Shown: positions 8,954 through 16,864 of the stretch, one piece after another
Position numbering within the stretch: position 1 is the first letter of the stretch
Layout: each line of letters opens with the position of its first letter
DNA from: Rhodanobacter fulvus Jip2
GTDB lineage: Bacteria; Pseudomonadota; Gammaproteobacteria; Xanthomonadales; Rhodanobacteraceae
Assembly: GCF_000264315.1 (NCBI RefSeq)
Contig: NZ_AJXU01000014.1
Span: 1-64,000 of the forward strand
Length of the DNA stretch: 64,000 bases
Reading direction: 5' to 3'
The notes under the pieces: model-generated
What the model saw: only the letters and a program-made list of their open reading frames with translations
Told to the model about the DNA's origin: nothing
The model's database searches: none
Made by a program: the position numbers and the translations under genes

Positions 8954-10528
8954 TCACTCCGCGGACGACACCGCCGCCAGCGCCTTGCGCAAGGTACGCA
9001 GCAGTACCTGGGTCACCACGGGTTTGTCGACCACGAACAGGTTTTTCAGCGACGGCAGTTCGTTCGGGTCGGGCGGCGCGTCGGGGCGGGCCAGCAGGAT
9101 CACCGCGCCGGCGTAGCCGTGGTCGATCAAGGCGGCCAGGGTGCGCACGCCGGTGAACAGGTTCATGTCGGCGTCGAGCACGACCAGGTCGGGCAGGCCG
9201 CAGGCTTCGATCCATTGCAACGCGGCGGTACCGCTCTGGCTGGCGTGCGCCTCGTAGCCGTAGGCATCGAGGGTGTCGACCAGCAGGGACAGCTGGCCCG
9301 CCTCTTCCACCACCACCAGCACGCTTTCGGCGGCGCCGTCCAGGTCCTCCTCCAGCGCGGTGTCGGTATCGGCGGCCAGCGCTTCCAGCGGAATGTAGAG
9401 ATCGAAACGGGTACCGCGGCCCGGCGCGCTGTCCACCCGCATCACGCCGCCATGGCTGCCCACGATGCGCTTGCACGACATCAGGCCCAGGCCGGTGCCG
9501 GTTTCCTTGGTGGTGAAGAACGGCTCGAACAGATGCTCCAGCACGGCATTGTCCATGCCCGGGCCGCTGTCGATCACGCTGATGCGCAGGTAGCAGCCCG
9601 AATGCGGCTGTTCGCCGGCCATGAAAAAATCGACGGGCAGTTCGGCCTGGCTGGTTTCGATGCGCAGCCTGCCGCCGTCGGGCATCGCCTGGATGGCGTT
9701 GAGGCAGAGATTGAGCAGGCACTGCTGCAGCTCGGTGTGGTTGCCCTCGAACGTCAGCTCGGGGTCCTCGATGGCCAGCTCCATTGCCACCGAGCGGGGC
9801 ACGCTGCCCTGCATCAGCAGATCCAGCGCGCTGAACAGTTCGCCCAGCCGCACCTGCTCGGCGCGGCGGGCGCCGCGCGCGAACGACAGCATCGACTGCA
9901 CCATGTCCAGGCCGCGCTTGCCGCAATCGCGCACCAGCTTGCCCAGCCGCGCCAGGCGCGGGTCGTCCTGGTAATCCTGCAGGCTGTCGCCGGCCAGCAG
10001 CAGCGGCTGCAGCAGGTTGCGCAAGTCGTGGCTGAGGCCGCCGGCCAGCATCGCCAGGCTTTCGAAGCGCTGCGCCCGGATCAACTCGGATTCGGCGCGG
10101 CGGCTGGCCCGGCGCGCGGCGGCCTCGGCCAGCGCGCGGCGCACGGCGCTGGCCAGCCGCGCCGGGTTCTGTTTCAGGATGTAGTCGGTGGCGCCATTGC
10201 GCAGTGCCTCGATCGCCGCCTCCTCGCCCAGGGTGGCGGAGACGAAGATGAAGGGCAGATCCTCGTCGTGCCGGCGCAGCAACTCCAGCGCGTGCTGGCC
10301 TGAGAAGCCCGGCAGGCTGAGGTCGGACAACACGATGTGCGGCTTGAAGTCGCGCAGGGCGGCGCTGAAACGGGCTTCGTCGTCAACCAGCAGCACTTCG
10401 TAGGGAAGGCCGTCGTCGTCGAGCTCGGCCAGGACCAGCTCGGCATCGAGACGGTTGTCTTCGACCTGCAGCACGCGAACGACCGGCATGGTGCGCGGCG
10501 TTTGGTTTGGCCCGGTGTGCTCCGCCAT
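8954..10528 (-). CDS. Hybrid histidine kinase: receiver - HisKA - HATPase - receiver-like
   Basis: A soluble 524-residue signalling protein with no membrane segment. It has an N-terminal receiver (about 15-135, acidic residues ED at 23-24, phospho-Asp69 in VLSDLSLPGFSG, Lys119 in YILKQ), a kinase core with phospho-acceptor His167 (LAGGLSHDLRNLLQPL), N box NLCLNAIQAMP, DSGPGMD, FEPFFTTKETGTGLGL, and a C-terminal receiver-like domain (LVVLDADM, VVDKPV). In the last domain the first acidic pair appears as EE, so it may be degenerate. The start MAEHTGPNQ is preceded by AGGACGAGG. It is the last gene of a three-gene cluster, 80 nt after the single-domain receiver. The input signal is unknown. Confidence 0.88.
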   Translation of the reverse strand: MAEHTGPNQTPRTMPVVRVLQVEDNRLDAELVLAELDDDGLPYEVLLVDDEARFSAALRDFKPHIVLSDLSLPGFSGQHALELLRRHDEDLPFIFVSATLGEEAAIEALRNGATDYILKQNPARLASAVRRALAEAAARRASRRAESELIRAQRFESLAMLAGGLSHDLRNLLQPLLLAGDSLQDYQDDPRLARLGKLVRDCGKRGLDMVQSMLSFARGARRAEQVRLGELFSALDLLMQGSVPRSVAMELAIEDPELTFEGNHTELQQCLLNLCLNAIQAMPDGGRLRIETSQAELPVDFFMAGEQPHSGCYLRISVIDSGPGMDNAVLEHLFEPFFTTKETGTGLGLMSCKRIVGSHGGVMRVDSAPGRGTRFDLYIPLEALAADTDTALEEDLDGAAESVLVVVEEAGQLSLLVDTLDAYGYEAHASQSGTAALQWIEACGLPDLVVLDADMNLFTGVRTLAALIDHGYAGAVILLARPDAPPDPNELPSLKNLFVVDKPVVTQVLLRTLRKALAAVSSAE

Positions 10529-10608
10529 GATCCTCGTCCTTTCAACCCGCACCTGCGCGTTTTCGGTGGCCGCCCAGCGCGGCCGTGTTGCCTTGGCTCG
10601 CGTTTCGC

Positions 10609-11055
10609 TCAGTCCTGTTCGGGCGCCTGGTTCAGCACGGCCCAGAACTGGCCCAGCGTACGCACGGCGTCGAAAAACTGGTCGACGTCGACCGGCTTGA
10701 TCACGTACGCGTTGGCGCCAAGATCCCAGCTGCGCGCCAGGTCGCTTTCCTCGCGCGAGGAGGACAGGATCACCACCGGGATGCGCCGCAGCTGTTCGTC
10801 GTTGCGCATCTCGGTGAGCACGTCCAGGCCGTTCATGCGCGGCATCTTGATGTCCAGCAGCACCACCGCCGGATCGCCGGGCTCGCGCGTGGCCCAGGCG
10901 CCGCGCGCATGGAGGTAGTCGAGGCAATCGACGCCGTCTTCCACGTGCACCACCGGGTTGGCCAGATGCGCCTCGCTCAGCGCGTCCATCGCCATTTCCG
11001 CGTCGGCGGCGCTGTCTTCAACCAGCAGGATGGTTCGCAGGTCTTTCTTGTTCAT
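10609..11055 (-). CDS. Single-domain response regulator (Rcp1/CheY-like)
   Basis: A 148-residue stand-alone receiver with the acidic pair ED (13-14), phospho-Asp68 in AVVLLDIKMPRMNGLDVL, the Ser/Thr at VILSSSREESD and the conserved Lys in YVIKPVD. It has no output domain, so it should act as a phosphate shuttle or by protein contact. The insertion before LLDIKMPRMNG (HARGAWATREPGDPA) is typical of receivers paired with phytochrome-type kinases. Its ATG overlaps the stop of the upstream kinase (ATGA), so the two are translationally coupled and are very likely cognate. Confidence 0.92.
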   Translation of the reverse strand: MNKKDLRTILLVEDSAADAEMAMDALSEAHLANPVVHVEDGVDCLDYLHARGAWATREPGDPAVVLLDIKMPRMNGLDVLTEMRNDEQLRRIPVVILSSSREESDLARSWDLGANAYVIKPVDVDQFFDAVRTLGQFWAVLNQAPEQD

Positions 11056-12845
11056 GCCTTGTCTCGCGTGTGTGCGCCGGCCAGGTCGGTGGCCGGCAAC
11101 GAAAAGTGGAAGTGGGCTCCGCGCCCGGGTTCGGCTTCGGCCCAGACACGGCCACCATGGCGTGCCACGATGCGCCGGACATTGGCCAGGCCGATGCCAT
11201 TGCCCGGAAATTCGGAAGCGCGGTGCAGGCGCTGGAACACGCCGAACAGCTTGTCCGCATACTGCATGTCGAAACCGGCGCCGTTGTCGCTCACGGTGAA
11301 CTGGTACTCGCCCTGGCGACCCTGGGTCGCGCTGACCTCGATCTGCGCCACATCGCAATGGCCGGTGTATTTGACCGCATTGCCCAGCAGATTCTGCCAG
11401 ACGGTGCGCAGCATGTTCTCGTCGCCGATGACCATCGGCAGCGGCTTGATGGTCCATACGATGCGCCGGTCCGGTGCGCCCGATTCGGCCAGCGCGCTGG
11501 CTTCCTCCACCAGCGACTGCATGTCCACCGCCTGCAGCCGCAGCGCGCCACGGCCCAGGCGGGAAAACACCAGCAGGTCATCGATCAACAGCGCCATGCG
11601 CTGCGCCGAGCCGCCGATGACCTCGATGTAGTGGCTGGCCTTCTCGTCGATCCGATCGCCCAGGTGCTGCTCCAGCTTGCGGGCAAAGCCGGAAATGTGC
11701 CGCAGCGGCGCGCGCAGATCGTGCGATACCGAATAGCTGAACGCCTCCAGCTCGCGGTTGACGTCGGAGATCTGCGCCACCTTGCCTTCCAGCTGGCGGT
11801 TGAGGTCGTTCACCTGCTGCTCGGCCAGCGCACGCACGGTGACGTCGCTCACCGTCAGCAGCAACGTGGGCGCGTCGGTTTCCAGCTTTTGCAGCCGCCG
11901 CGCGTTGATGACCACATGCCGCTCCAACCCGTCAGCGGTACGCTGGGTCAGGTCGTAATCCCACAACTCGCGGTCCCGCAGCAGCACATCCTTCAGTCGC
12001 TGCAGCACCACGGCATCGCTCCACACCCCTCCACCGATATCGATCAGCGGCATGGAACGCTGATCGGCGTCCATGCCGTACAGCTCGCTGAAGGCGTTGT
12101 TCACCAGCAGGCTGTTGAGGTCTTCGTCAAACAGCGCGATCGGCTCGCGCACGGCCTGGAAGATCAGCTGCGAGCGCAGCACCGCCCGGCCCTCTCGCGT
12201 TTCCGCCAATTGCCGCTGACCAATCTGCCGCTCGGACATAATCACGATGATCGCCAGCAACACCAGCTGGGCCAGCGCAGTGATCGTCAATACCACGCGA
12301 CCCGTCCTGGCCTGTTCACCCGCCATGACCTGACGGTCCGTCAGCAGGTTGTCCTCGTTGGCCACGATGGCGCCGATCCGCGCGTTCATGCCGAACAGAT
12401 CATCGCCATCGCGCAGCGATTGCCGCGCACCGGCGGCATCTCCCTTGCCCAGCCGGGCCTGCGCCTGGGTCATCAGGGCGATGCGGCCGTTGACGCTGCT
12501 CTCCAGTGCACTGACCAGCGCCTGTTGCCTGGGGTTGTCGCGCACCATGGCGTGCAGGGCCGGCAACAATTCAGCCGTTTCGCTTGCCGCCCTTGCCGCG
12601 CGTTGACGCACGGCATCGGTGGCGTCGCCCGCCAGCAGGCGATAGCTGGCCGCTTCGCTGTCGTGGATCACGTACGCGATCCGGTAGGTAAGCGCCTTGA
12701 CCTCGTTGGAATGAATGACCCACGCGTTGGCGCGCACGGTGTCGCGCTGACCGGACAGCGTCACGATGTAAGGCATGCCCACGATGATCATCATCGCCAG
12801 CAACAGCCCGGCGGTGCGCCAGCGCACGATACCGTTGAATTTCAT
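11052..12845 (-). CDS. Membrane histidine kinase with CHASE3-like sensor and PAS domain
   Basis: A 597-residue kinase. Transmembrane helix 1 (about 11-30) and helix 2 (about 183-203) bracket a 150-residue helical periplasmic domain of CHASE3 type (RDTVRANAWVIHSNEVKALTYRI...). A PAS domain follows (about 225-340), then a short coiled coil and HisKA with His375 in FSYSVSHDLRAPLRHISGF, which is the phytochrome-like class, and an HATPase domain (DNGAGFDMQYADKLF, GNGIGLANV). It is the first gene of the kinase-receiver-hybrid cluster. The ligand is unknown. The 265-nt gap upstream separates it from the divergent peptidase gene. Confidence 0.9.
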   Translation of the reverse strand: MKFNGIVRWRTAGLLLAMMIIVGMPYIVTLSGQRDTVRANAWVIHSNEVKALTYRIAYVIHDSEAASYRLLAGDATDAVRQRAARAASETAELLPALHAMVRDNPRQQALVSALESSVNGRIALMTQAQARLGKGDAAGARQSLRDGDDLFGMNARIGAIVANEDNLLTDRQVMAGEQARTGRVVLTITALAQLVLLAIIVIMSERQIGQRQLAETREGRAVLRSQLIFQAVREPIALFDEDLNSLLVNNAFSELYGMDADQRSMPLIDIGGGVWSDAVVLQRLKDVLLRDRELWDYDLTQRTADGLERHVVINARRLQKLETDAPTLLLTVSDVTVRALAEQQVNDLNRQLEGKVAQISDVNRELEAFSYSVSHDLRAPLRHISGFARKLEQHLGDRIDEKASHYIEVIGGSAQRMALLIDDLLVFSRLGRGALRLQAVDMQSLVEEASALAESGAPDRRIVWTIKPLPMVIGDENMLRTVWQNLLGNAVKYTGHCDVAQIEVSATQGRQGEYQFTVSDNGAGFDMQYADKLFGVFQRLHRASEFPGNGIGLANVRRIVARHGGRVWAEAEPGRGAHFHFSLPATDLAGAHTRDKA

Positions 12846-13110
12846 GTGGCTCGCGTCATCGGCACGACCTGCCGCAAAGGGAAATATTTTTCATTCTTGC
12901 ATGCTTTTGCAGGCTGTCCAGCCGGCGAGGTAACGTTGCCCACGGCCCGCGCCTCGTGCGGCCGACTGACACAGGTGTCTGATTTTCGGGAAAAAGACCT
13001 GCCGCCGCCAGCACCCGGCACCTTCCGCAAGCCCGCGGACGCGCGGCCACGCCATCGGCCCGTGGAGGTTGTGGATATCATGCCTGCCTTGCCCTTTTCC
13101 CGAGGTATCC

Positions 13111-15087
13111 ATGACTCCATCCACCGCGCGCGCCCTGTTCGGCAGTGTCCTGTTGTGGCTGGCCCTGCCGGTCATGGCCGCCGCGGCCGATAGTGCCGCG
13201 TTCAACCCGCAGCAGGCGTTCGCGCCGTTCGATTACCCGCAGCCGGCAACGGCCTACCGCTCCGCCAGCGGCCTGCCCGGGCCGGCGTACTGGCAGAACC
13301 GCGCCGACTACCGCATCACCGCCACGCTCGATCCGGCCAGCCGCAAGCTCGACGGCAGCGAAGTGATCAGCTACACCAACAACAGCCCCGACGCACTGGA
13401 CGTGTTGTGGCTGCAGCTGGACCAGAACCGCTACCGCAAGGATGCCCGTGGCGCCTTCACCGGCGACAAGTTTCCCACCGAGTTCACCGACGGCTACCGG
13501 ATCACGTCGGTGGCCGTCGAAGACGCCCACGGCCGCAAGCAGGCGGTGAAATGGGTGGTTTCCGACACGCGCATGCAGGTGCGCCTGCCCGACGCGTTGC
13601 CGGGCCACGGCGGCAAGCTGCAGCTGCACGTCGCGTGGAGCTTCACCGTGCCCGGCGAGTTCGGCGGTCGCATGGACGTGAACGCCAGCAGGAACGGCGA
13701 GATCTTCGAGATCGCGCAATGGTATCCGCGCATGGCTGTCTACGACGACCTGCGCGGGTGGGATACCGCGCCCTATCTCAACAGCGAGTTCTATCTGGAA
13801 TACGGCGATTTCGATTACGCCATCACCGTGCCGTGGAACATGATCGTGGCCGGTTCCGGCGAACTGCTGAACCCGGGCGACGTGCTGACCGCGACCCAGC
13901 AAAAGCGGCTTGAGCAGGCACGCCGCAGCGATGCCACGGTGATGATCCGCACGCCGGCGGAAGTGAATCAGCCGTCCAGCCGTCCAAAGACCAGTGGCAC
14001 GCTGACCTGGCACTTCCGCATGCACAACACCCGCGACGTGGCCTTCGGCGCCTCGGCCGCCTATGTGTGGGACGCGGCACGCATCAACCTGCCCGAGGGC
14101 AAGACCGCGCTGGCCATGTCGGTGTACCCGGTGGAAAGCGCGGGCCCGCAGGCCTGGGGCCGGGCCACCGAGTTCCTCAAGGCGTCCACCGAATACTTCT
14201 CGAAGCAGTGGTATCCGTATCCCTGGCCGGTGGCGATCAACGAGGCCGGCACCGCCGGCGGCATGGAATATCCCGGCATCACGTTCGATTCCAAGCGGGC
14301 AAAGGGCAAGAGCCTGCACATGGTCATCGCGCACGAGATCGGCCACATCTGGTTTCCGATGATCGTGGGCAGCAACGAGCGCCGCGACGCGTGGATGGAC
14401 GAAGGCTTCAACACCTTCATCGACGTGTACGAGGACGACGCCTTCAACCACGGTGAATACGCGCCCAAGCGCGACGGCGAATACGCGCCCGGCGGCGGCA
14501 ACCCCGCCGACGAGATCGCCAGGGTGATGATGGACGCCGACGCGCCGCCGCTGCTGATCGGCGCCGACATGGTGCCGGAGAAATACCGCCACCCGATCAC
14601 CTACTTCAAGGCCGCCTTCGGCATGGTGCTGCTGCGCGAGCAGATCATCGGGCCGGAACGGTTCGACCCCGCGTTTCGCCGCTACATCGCCACCTGGGCG
14701 TACAAGCACCCCAGCCCGTCGGACTTTTTCCGCTTCATGGAAAGCGAAACCGGCGAGGACCTTGGCTGGTTCTGGCGCGGCTGGTTCCAGCACAACTGGA
14801 CGCTGGATCTGGCGGTGCAGAAGGTGGCTTACACCGATGGCGATTACCGCAAGGGCGTCGACGTCACCCTCGCCAACCTCGACAAGCTGGTGTTGCCGGC
14901 CACGCTGGACGTGGTCTACGACGACGGCAGCAAGCAGCAGGTGCGCGTGCCGTGGGAAACCTGGCAGCAGCATCGCCGCTACGTCGTGCACGTGGATGGC
15001 ACGCGCCAGGTGACATCCGTCAGCATCGACCCAGGCCATGCCTTGCCCGATCACGACCGCAGCAACAACAGCCTGCAGATGAAATGA
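13111..15087 (+). CDS. Secreted M1-family zinc metallopeptidase
   Basis: A 658-residue aminopeptidase-like protein with a signal peptide ([25 protein letters not shown]). The gluzincin signature is complete: HEIGH at 408-412 and the third zinc ligand Glu431 in DEGFNTF. The exopeptidase loop appears as GGMEYPG (383-389) in place of GAMEN, as in bacterial secreted M1 members. The start at ATG 13111 follows CGAGG; an in-frame ATG 14 codons upstream lacks support. It should degrade peptides in the periplasm or outside the cell. It is a single gene, divergent from the kinase gene and convergent with the VOC gene. Confidence 0.92.
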   Translation: MTPSTARALFGSVLLWLALPVMAAAADSAAFNPQQAFAPFDYPQPATAYRSASGLPGPAYWQNRADYRITATLDPASRKLDGSEVISYTNNSPDALDVLWLQLDQNRYRKDARGAFTGDKFPTEFTDGYRITSVAVEDAHGRKQAVKWVVSDTRMQVRLPDALPGHGGKLQLHVAWSFTVPGEFGGRMDVNASRNGEIFEIAQWYPRMAVYDDLRGWDTAPYLNSEFYLEYGDFDYAITVPWNMIVAGSGELLNPGDVLTATQQKRLEQARRSDATVMIRTPAEVNQPSSRPKTSGTLTWHFRMHNTRDVAFGASAAYVWDAARINLPEGKTALAMSVYPVESAGPQAWGRATEFLKASTEYFSKQWYPYPWPVAINEAGTAGGMEYPGITFDSKRAKGKSLHMVIAHEIGHIWFPMIVGSNERRDAWMDEGFNTFIDVYEDDAFNHGEYAPKRDGEYAPGGGNPADEIARVMMDADAPPLLIGADMVPEKYRHPITYFKAAFGMVLLREQIIGPERFDPAFRRYIATWAYKHPSPSDFFRFMESETGEDLGWFWRGWFQHNWTLDLAVQKVAYTDGDYRKGVDVTLANLDKLVLPATLDVVYDDGSKQQVRVPWETWQQHRRYVVHVDGTRQVTSVSIDPGHALPDHDRSNNSLQMK

Positions 15088-15101
15088 GCCGCTGACGACA
15101 A

Positions 15102-15126
15102 CGGCGCCCTGCCTGCATGGGCGCCG
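15102..15126. terminator. Possible terminator hairpin between convergent genes
   Basis: An 8-bp perfect stem, CGGCGCCC/GGGCGCCG, with a 9-nt loop lies 14 nt past the peptidase stop. No T-run follows, so termination is uncertain. Confidence 0.4.
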
Positions 15127-15142
15127 CCGCTTCGCGAAACAC

Positions 15143-15562
15143 TCAGTCGGTCAGGGTGCAGACGAATTCAAGGCGCGTGCCGCCCGGTTCGCGCACCATG
15201 CAGTGCATGCGTGATCCGCCGGCAGCCACCGGTTCCGGCGCGAATTCGGTCTGCACGCCGGGCCAGGTCGACACGCGGGCGTAGACGCTCTGCAGCGTCG
15301 ACGCGTCGGGCACTTTCAATGCCAGGTGATGCAGGCCGATGTTCTTGCGTCGATCAAACGCGACCGGGGTCGCGGACTTGTCGACCTCCCACAGCGACAA
15401 TCCGACGGTGCCATCGGAAACGAAGACCGCCGGGTACGCCGGTACGCCGCCAATAACCTGCCACCCCAGGCATTCGACAAAGAAACGGCGGGATTGCTCG
15501 AGGTCACCCACCGTGAGGCCGATGTGATCGGCCCCCGCCGTTTGCGCATGCTGCTCTTGCAT
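15143..15562 (-). CDS. VOC-superfamily (glyoxalase/dioxygenase-like) protein
   Basis: A 139-residue protein with the two beta-alpha-beta-beta-beta modules of the vicinal oxygen chelate fold: ADHIGLTVGDLEQSRRFFVECLGW at the N-terminus and LHHLALKVPD in the second half. Candidate metal ligands are His13 (DHIGLTV), the His of LHHLAL and the Glu of TRLEFVC near the end. The substrate cannot be told from sequence. It is divergent from a TetR-family gene with 115 nt between the starts, which suggests the regulator controls it. A detoxification or dioxygenase role is possible. Confidence 0.8.
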   Translation of the reverse strand: MQEQHAQTAGADHIGLTVGDLEQSRRFFVECLGWQVIGGVPAYPAVFVSDGTVGLSLWEVDKSATPVAFDRRKNIGLHHLALKVPDASTLQSVYARVSTWPGVQTEFAPEPVAAGGSRMHCMVREPGGTRLEFVCTLTD

Positions 15563-15606
15563 GAATCAACTCCTTGTCCGGGAACCCGGCTGCAGGCCGC
15601 CCTGTG

Positions 15607-15679
15607 ATTTTTGTACTCCGTCGGATAATATTTTGACCGGCGCCGCAGGTCAATATTTCCATACGTAACGGTACAAAAT
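15607..15679. promoter_or_regulatory. Putative divergent operator between VOC and TetR genes
   Basis: This AT-rich 115-nt gap holds nested dyads. ATTTTTGTACTCCGT on the plus strand (15607-15621) is matched in inverted orientation by CATTTTGTACCGTTACG (15664-15680). A TTGACC/GGTCAA inverted repeat with a 9-nt centre lies between them (about 15633-15653). The plus-strand copy next to the TetR start would allow autoregulation. This is pattern-based inference. Confidence 0.45.
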
Positions 15680-16289
15680 GAACGGAACAGCAAAGAAGCC
15701 GCGCGGACGCCCGCGCGCCTACGAACCGCAAGTTGCCCTGCGACAAGCCACGGGCGCCTTCTGGAAGTCGGGCTATGCCGCAACCTCGCTCGACGACATC
15801 ACGGCGGCGACCGGCATGAACCGGCCCAGCCTGCGCGCGGCGTTCGGCGACAAGCGCGCGATCTACCTGCAGGCGCTGGCCGACTACTGGGAACTCCAGC
15901 TTGCCGCGATGCGCAAGGCACTCGACGGCGACCATGCGCTGGATACCGCGCTGATGCGCGTCTACGACGCGGCATTGGCCATCTATTTCTCCGGGGACGG
16001 CCCGGCGCGCGGGTGTTTCGTCGTGGGTACGGCCATCACCGAAGCGGTCGACAACCCCGAGGTGCGGCGCAGCGTGATGGATGGCTTTCGCACGCTCGAC
16101 ACCCGTTTCGAAGCCCGCCTGCGCCGTGCACGCGACAGCGGCGAACTCGACAGTGACGCCGACCCGACCGCGCTGGCCCTGCTTGCCACCGCGACCCTGC
16201 ACACCCTGGCGCTGCGTGCCCGCGCCGGCACGTCCCGCAAGGACCTGCGCAAACTGGCCTCGAAGGCGACAGGCGTGATCTGCGGATGA
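15678..16289 (+). CDS. TetR-family transcriptional regulator
   Basis: A 203-residue repressor-type protein. The N-terminal helix-turn-helix is clear: ALRQATGAFWKSGYAATSLDDITAATGMNRPSLRAAFGDKRAIYLQAL (about 20-67), the TetR signature. The C-terminal ligand domain (about 80-200) has the AcrR/YxaF-like pattern with ARGCFVVGTAITEAV. It likely represses the divergent VOC gene and itself by binding the dyads in the shared gap. It overlaps the downstream mug-like gene by 4 nt (ATGA), so these are co-translated. Confidence 0.9.
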   Translation: MNGTAKKPRGRPRAYEPQVALRQATGAFWKSGYAATSLDDITAATGMNRPSLRAAFGDKRAIYLQALADYWELQLAAMRKALDGDHALDTALMRVYDAALAIYFSGDGPARGCFVVGTAITEAVDNPEVRRSVMDGFRTLDTRFEARLRRARDSGELDSDADPTALALLATATLHTLALRARAGTSRKDLRKLASKATGVICG

Positions 16290-16843
16290 ACCGTGGGCGG
16301 CAGAGCACGCGTGGCGAGGCCGAGGGGACGCCAGCTGCATTGCCGGACCTGATGGCGGCGCAGCTTGCCGTGGTGTTCTGCGGCATCAACCCGGGCCTGA
16401 TGGCCGCCGCCATGGGACATCATTTCGTCGGGCCGACGAACCGTTTCTGGCGCGTCATCCACCTGGCGGGCTTCACCCCGGACGAGATCAGGCCCGAGGA
16501 CGATCAGCGGATTCTCCACTACCACTGCGGCCTGACCACCGTGGTCAGCCGGCCCACCGCCAGCGCCGACCAGTTGGCGCCCGGGGAATTCGCGTCCGCC
16601 GCTGCTGAATTCCGGCGCAAGATCGAGCACTACGCGCCACGCTTCGTGGCCTTCCTGGGCAAGGCGGCGTATGCCGCGTTATCGGGCCACCGGGAGGTCA
16701 GCTGGGGACGGCAGGCCGACCTCATGAGCGGCGCGATCGTCTGGGTGCTGCCCAACCCGAGCGGCCGCAATCGAAGCTTCCGACTCGACCGTCTCGTCGC
16801 CGCCTACCAGCAGCTTCAGCGGGCGGTGAGCGCTGCCCCGTGA
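16286..16843 (+). CDS. mug: G/U(T) mismatch-specific uracil-DNA glycosylase (Mug/TDG family)
   Basis: Removes uracil or thymine opposite guanine in base excision repair. The 185-residue protein carries the family motif GINPGL (catalytic Asn) in AVVFCGINPGLMAAAMGHHFVGPTNRFW and the second motif VLPNPSGRNR, both diagnostic for Mug/TDG. GKAAYAAL lies between them. Slightly longer than the usual ~168 residues because of an N-terminal tail. It overlaps the tetR stop by 4 nt. Convergent with the GH31 gene 21 nt downstream. Confidence 0.92.
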   Translation: MNRGRQSTRGEAEGTPAALPDLMAAQLAVVFCGINPGLMAAAMGHHFVGPTNRFWRVIHLAGFTPDEIRPEDDQRILHYHCGLTTVVSRPTASADQLAPGEFASAAAEFRRKIEHYAPRFVAFLGKAAYAALSGHREVSWGRQADLMSGAIVWVLPNPSGRNRSFRLDRLVAAYQQLQRAVSAAP

Positions 16844-16864
16844 CCCACCCCCGCGTGAGCCACC

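Noticed and set aside
10529-10927. N-terminal extension of the hybrid kinase to 657 residues
   Set aside because: The added region overlaps the receiver gene in another frame and lacks domain similarity; a good ribosome binding site precedes ATG 10528.
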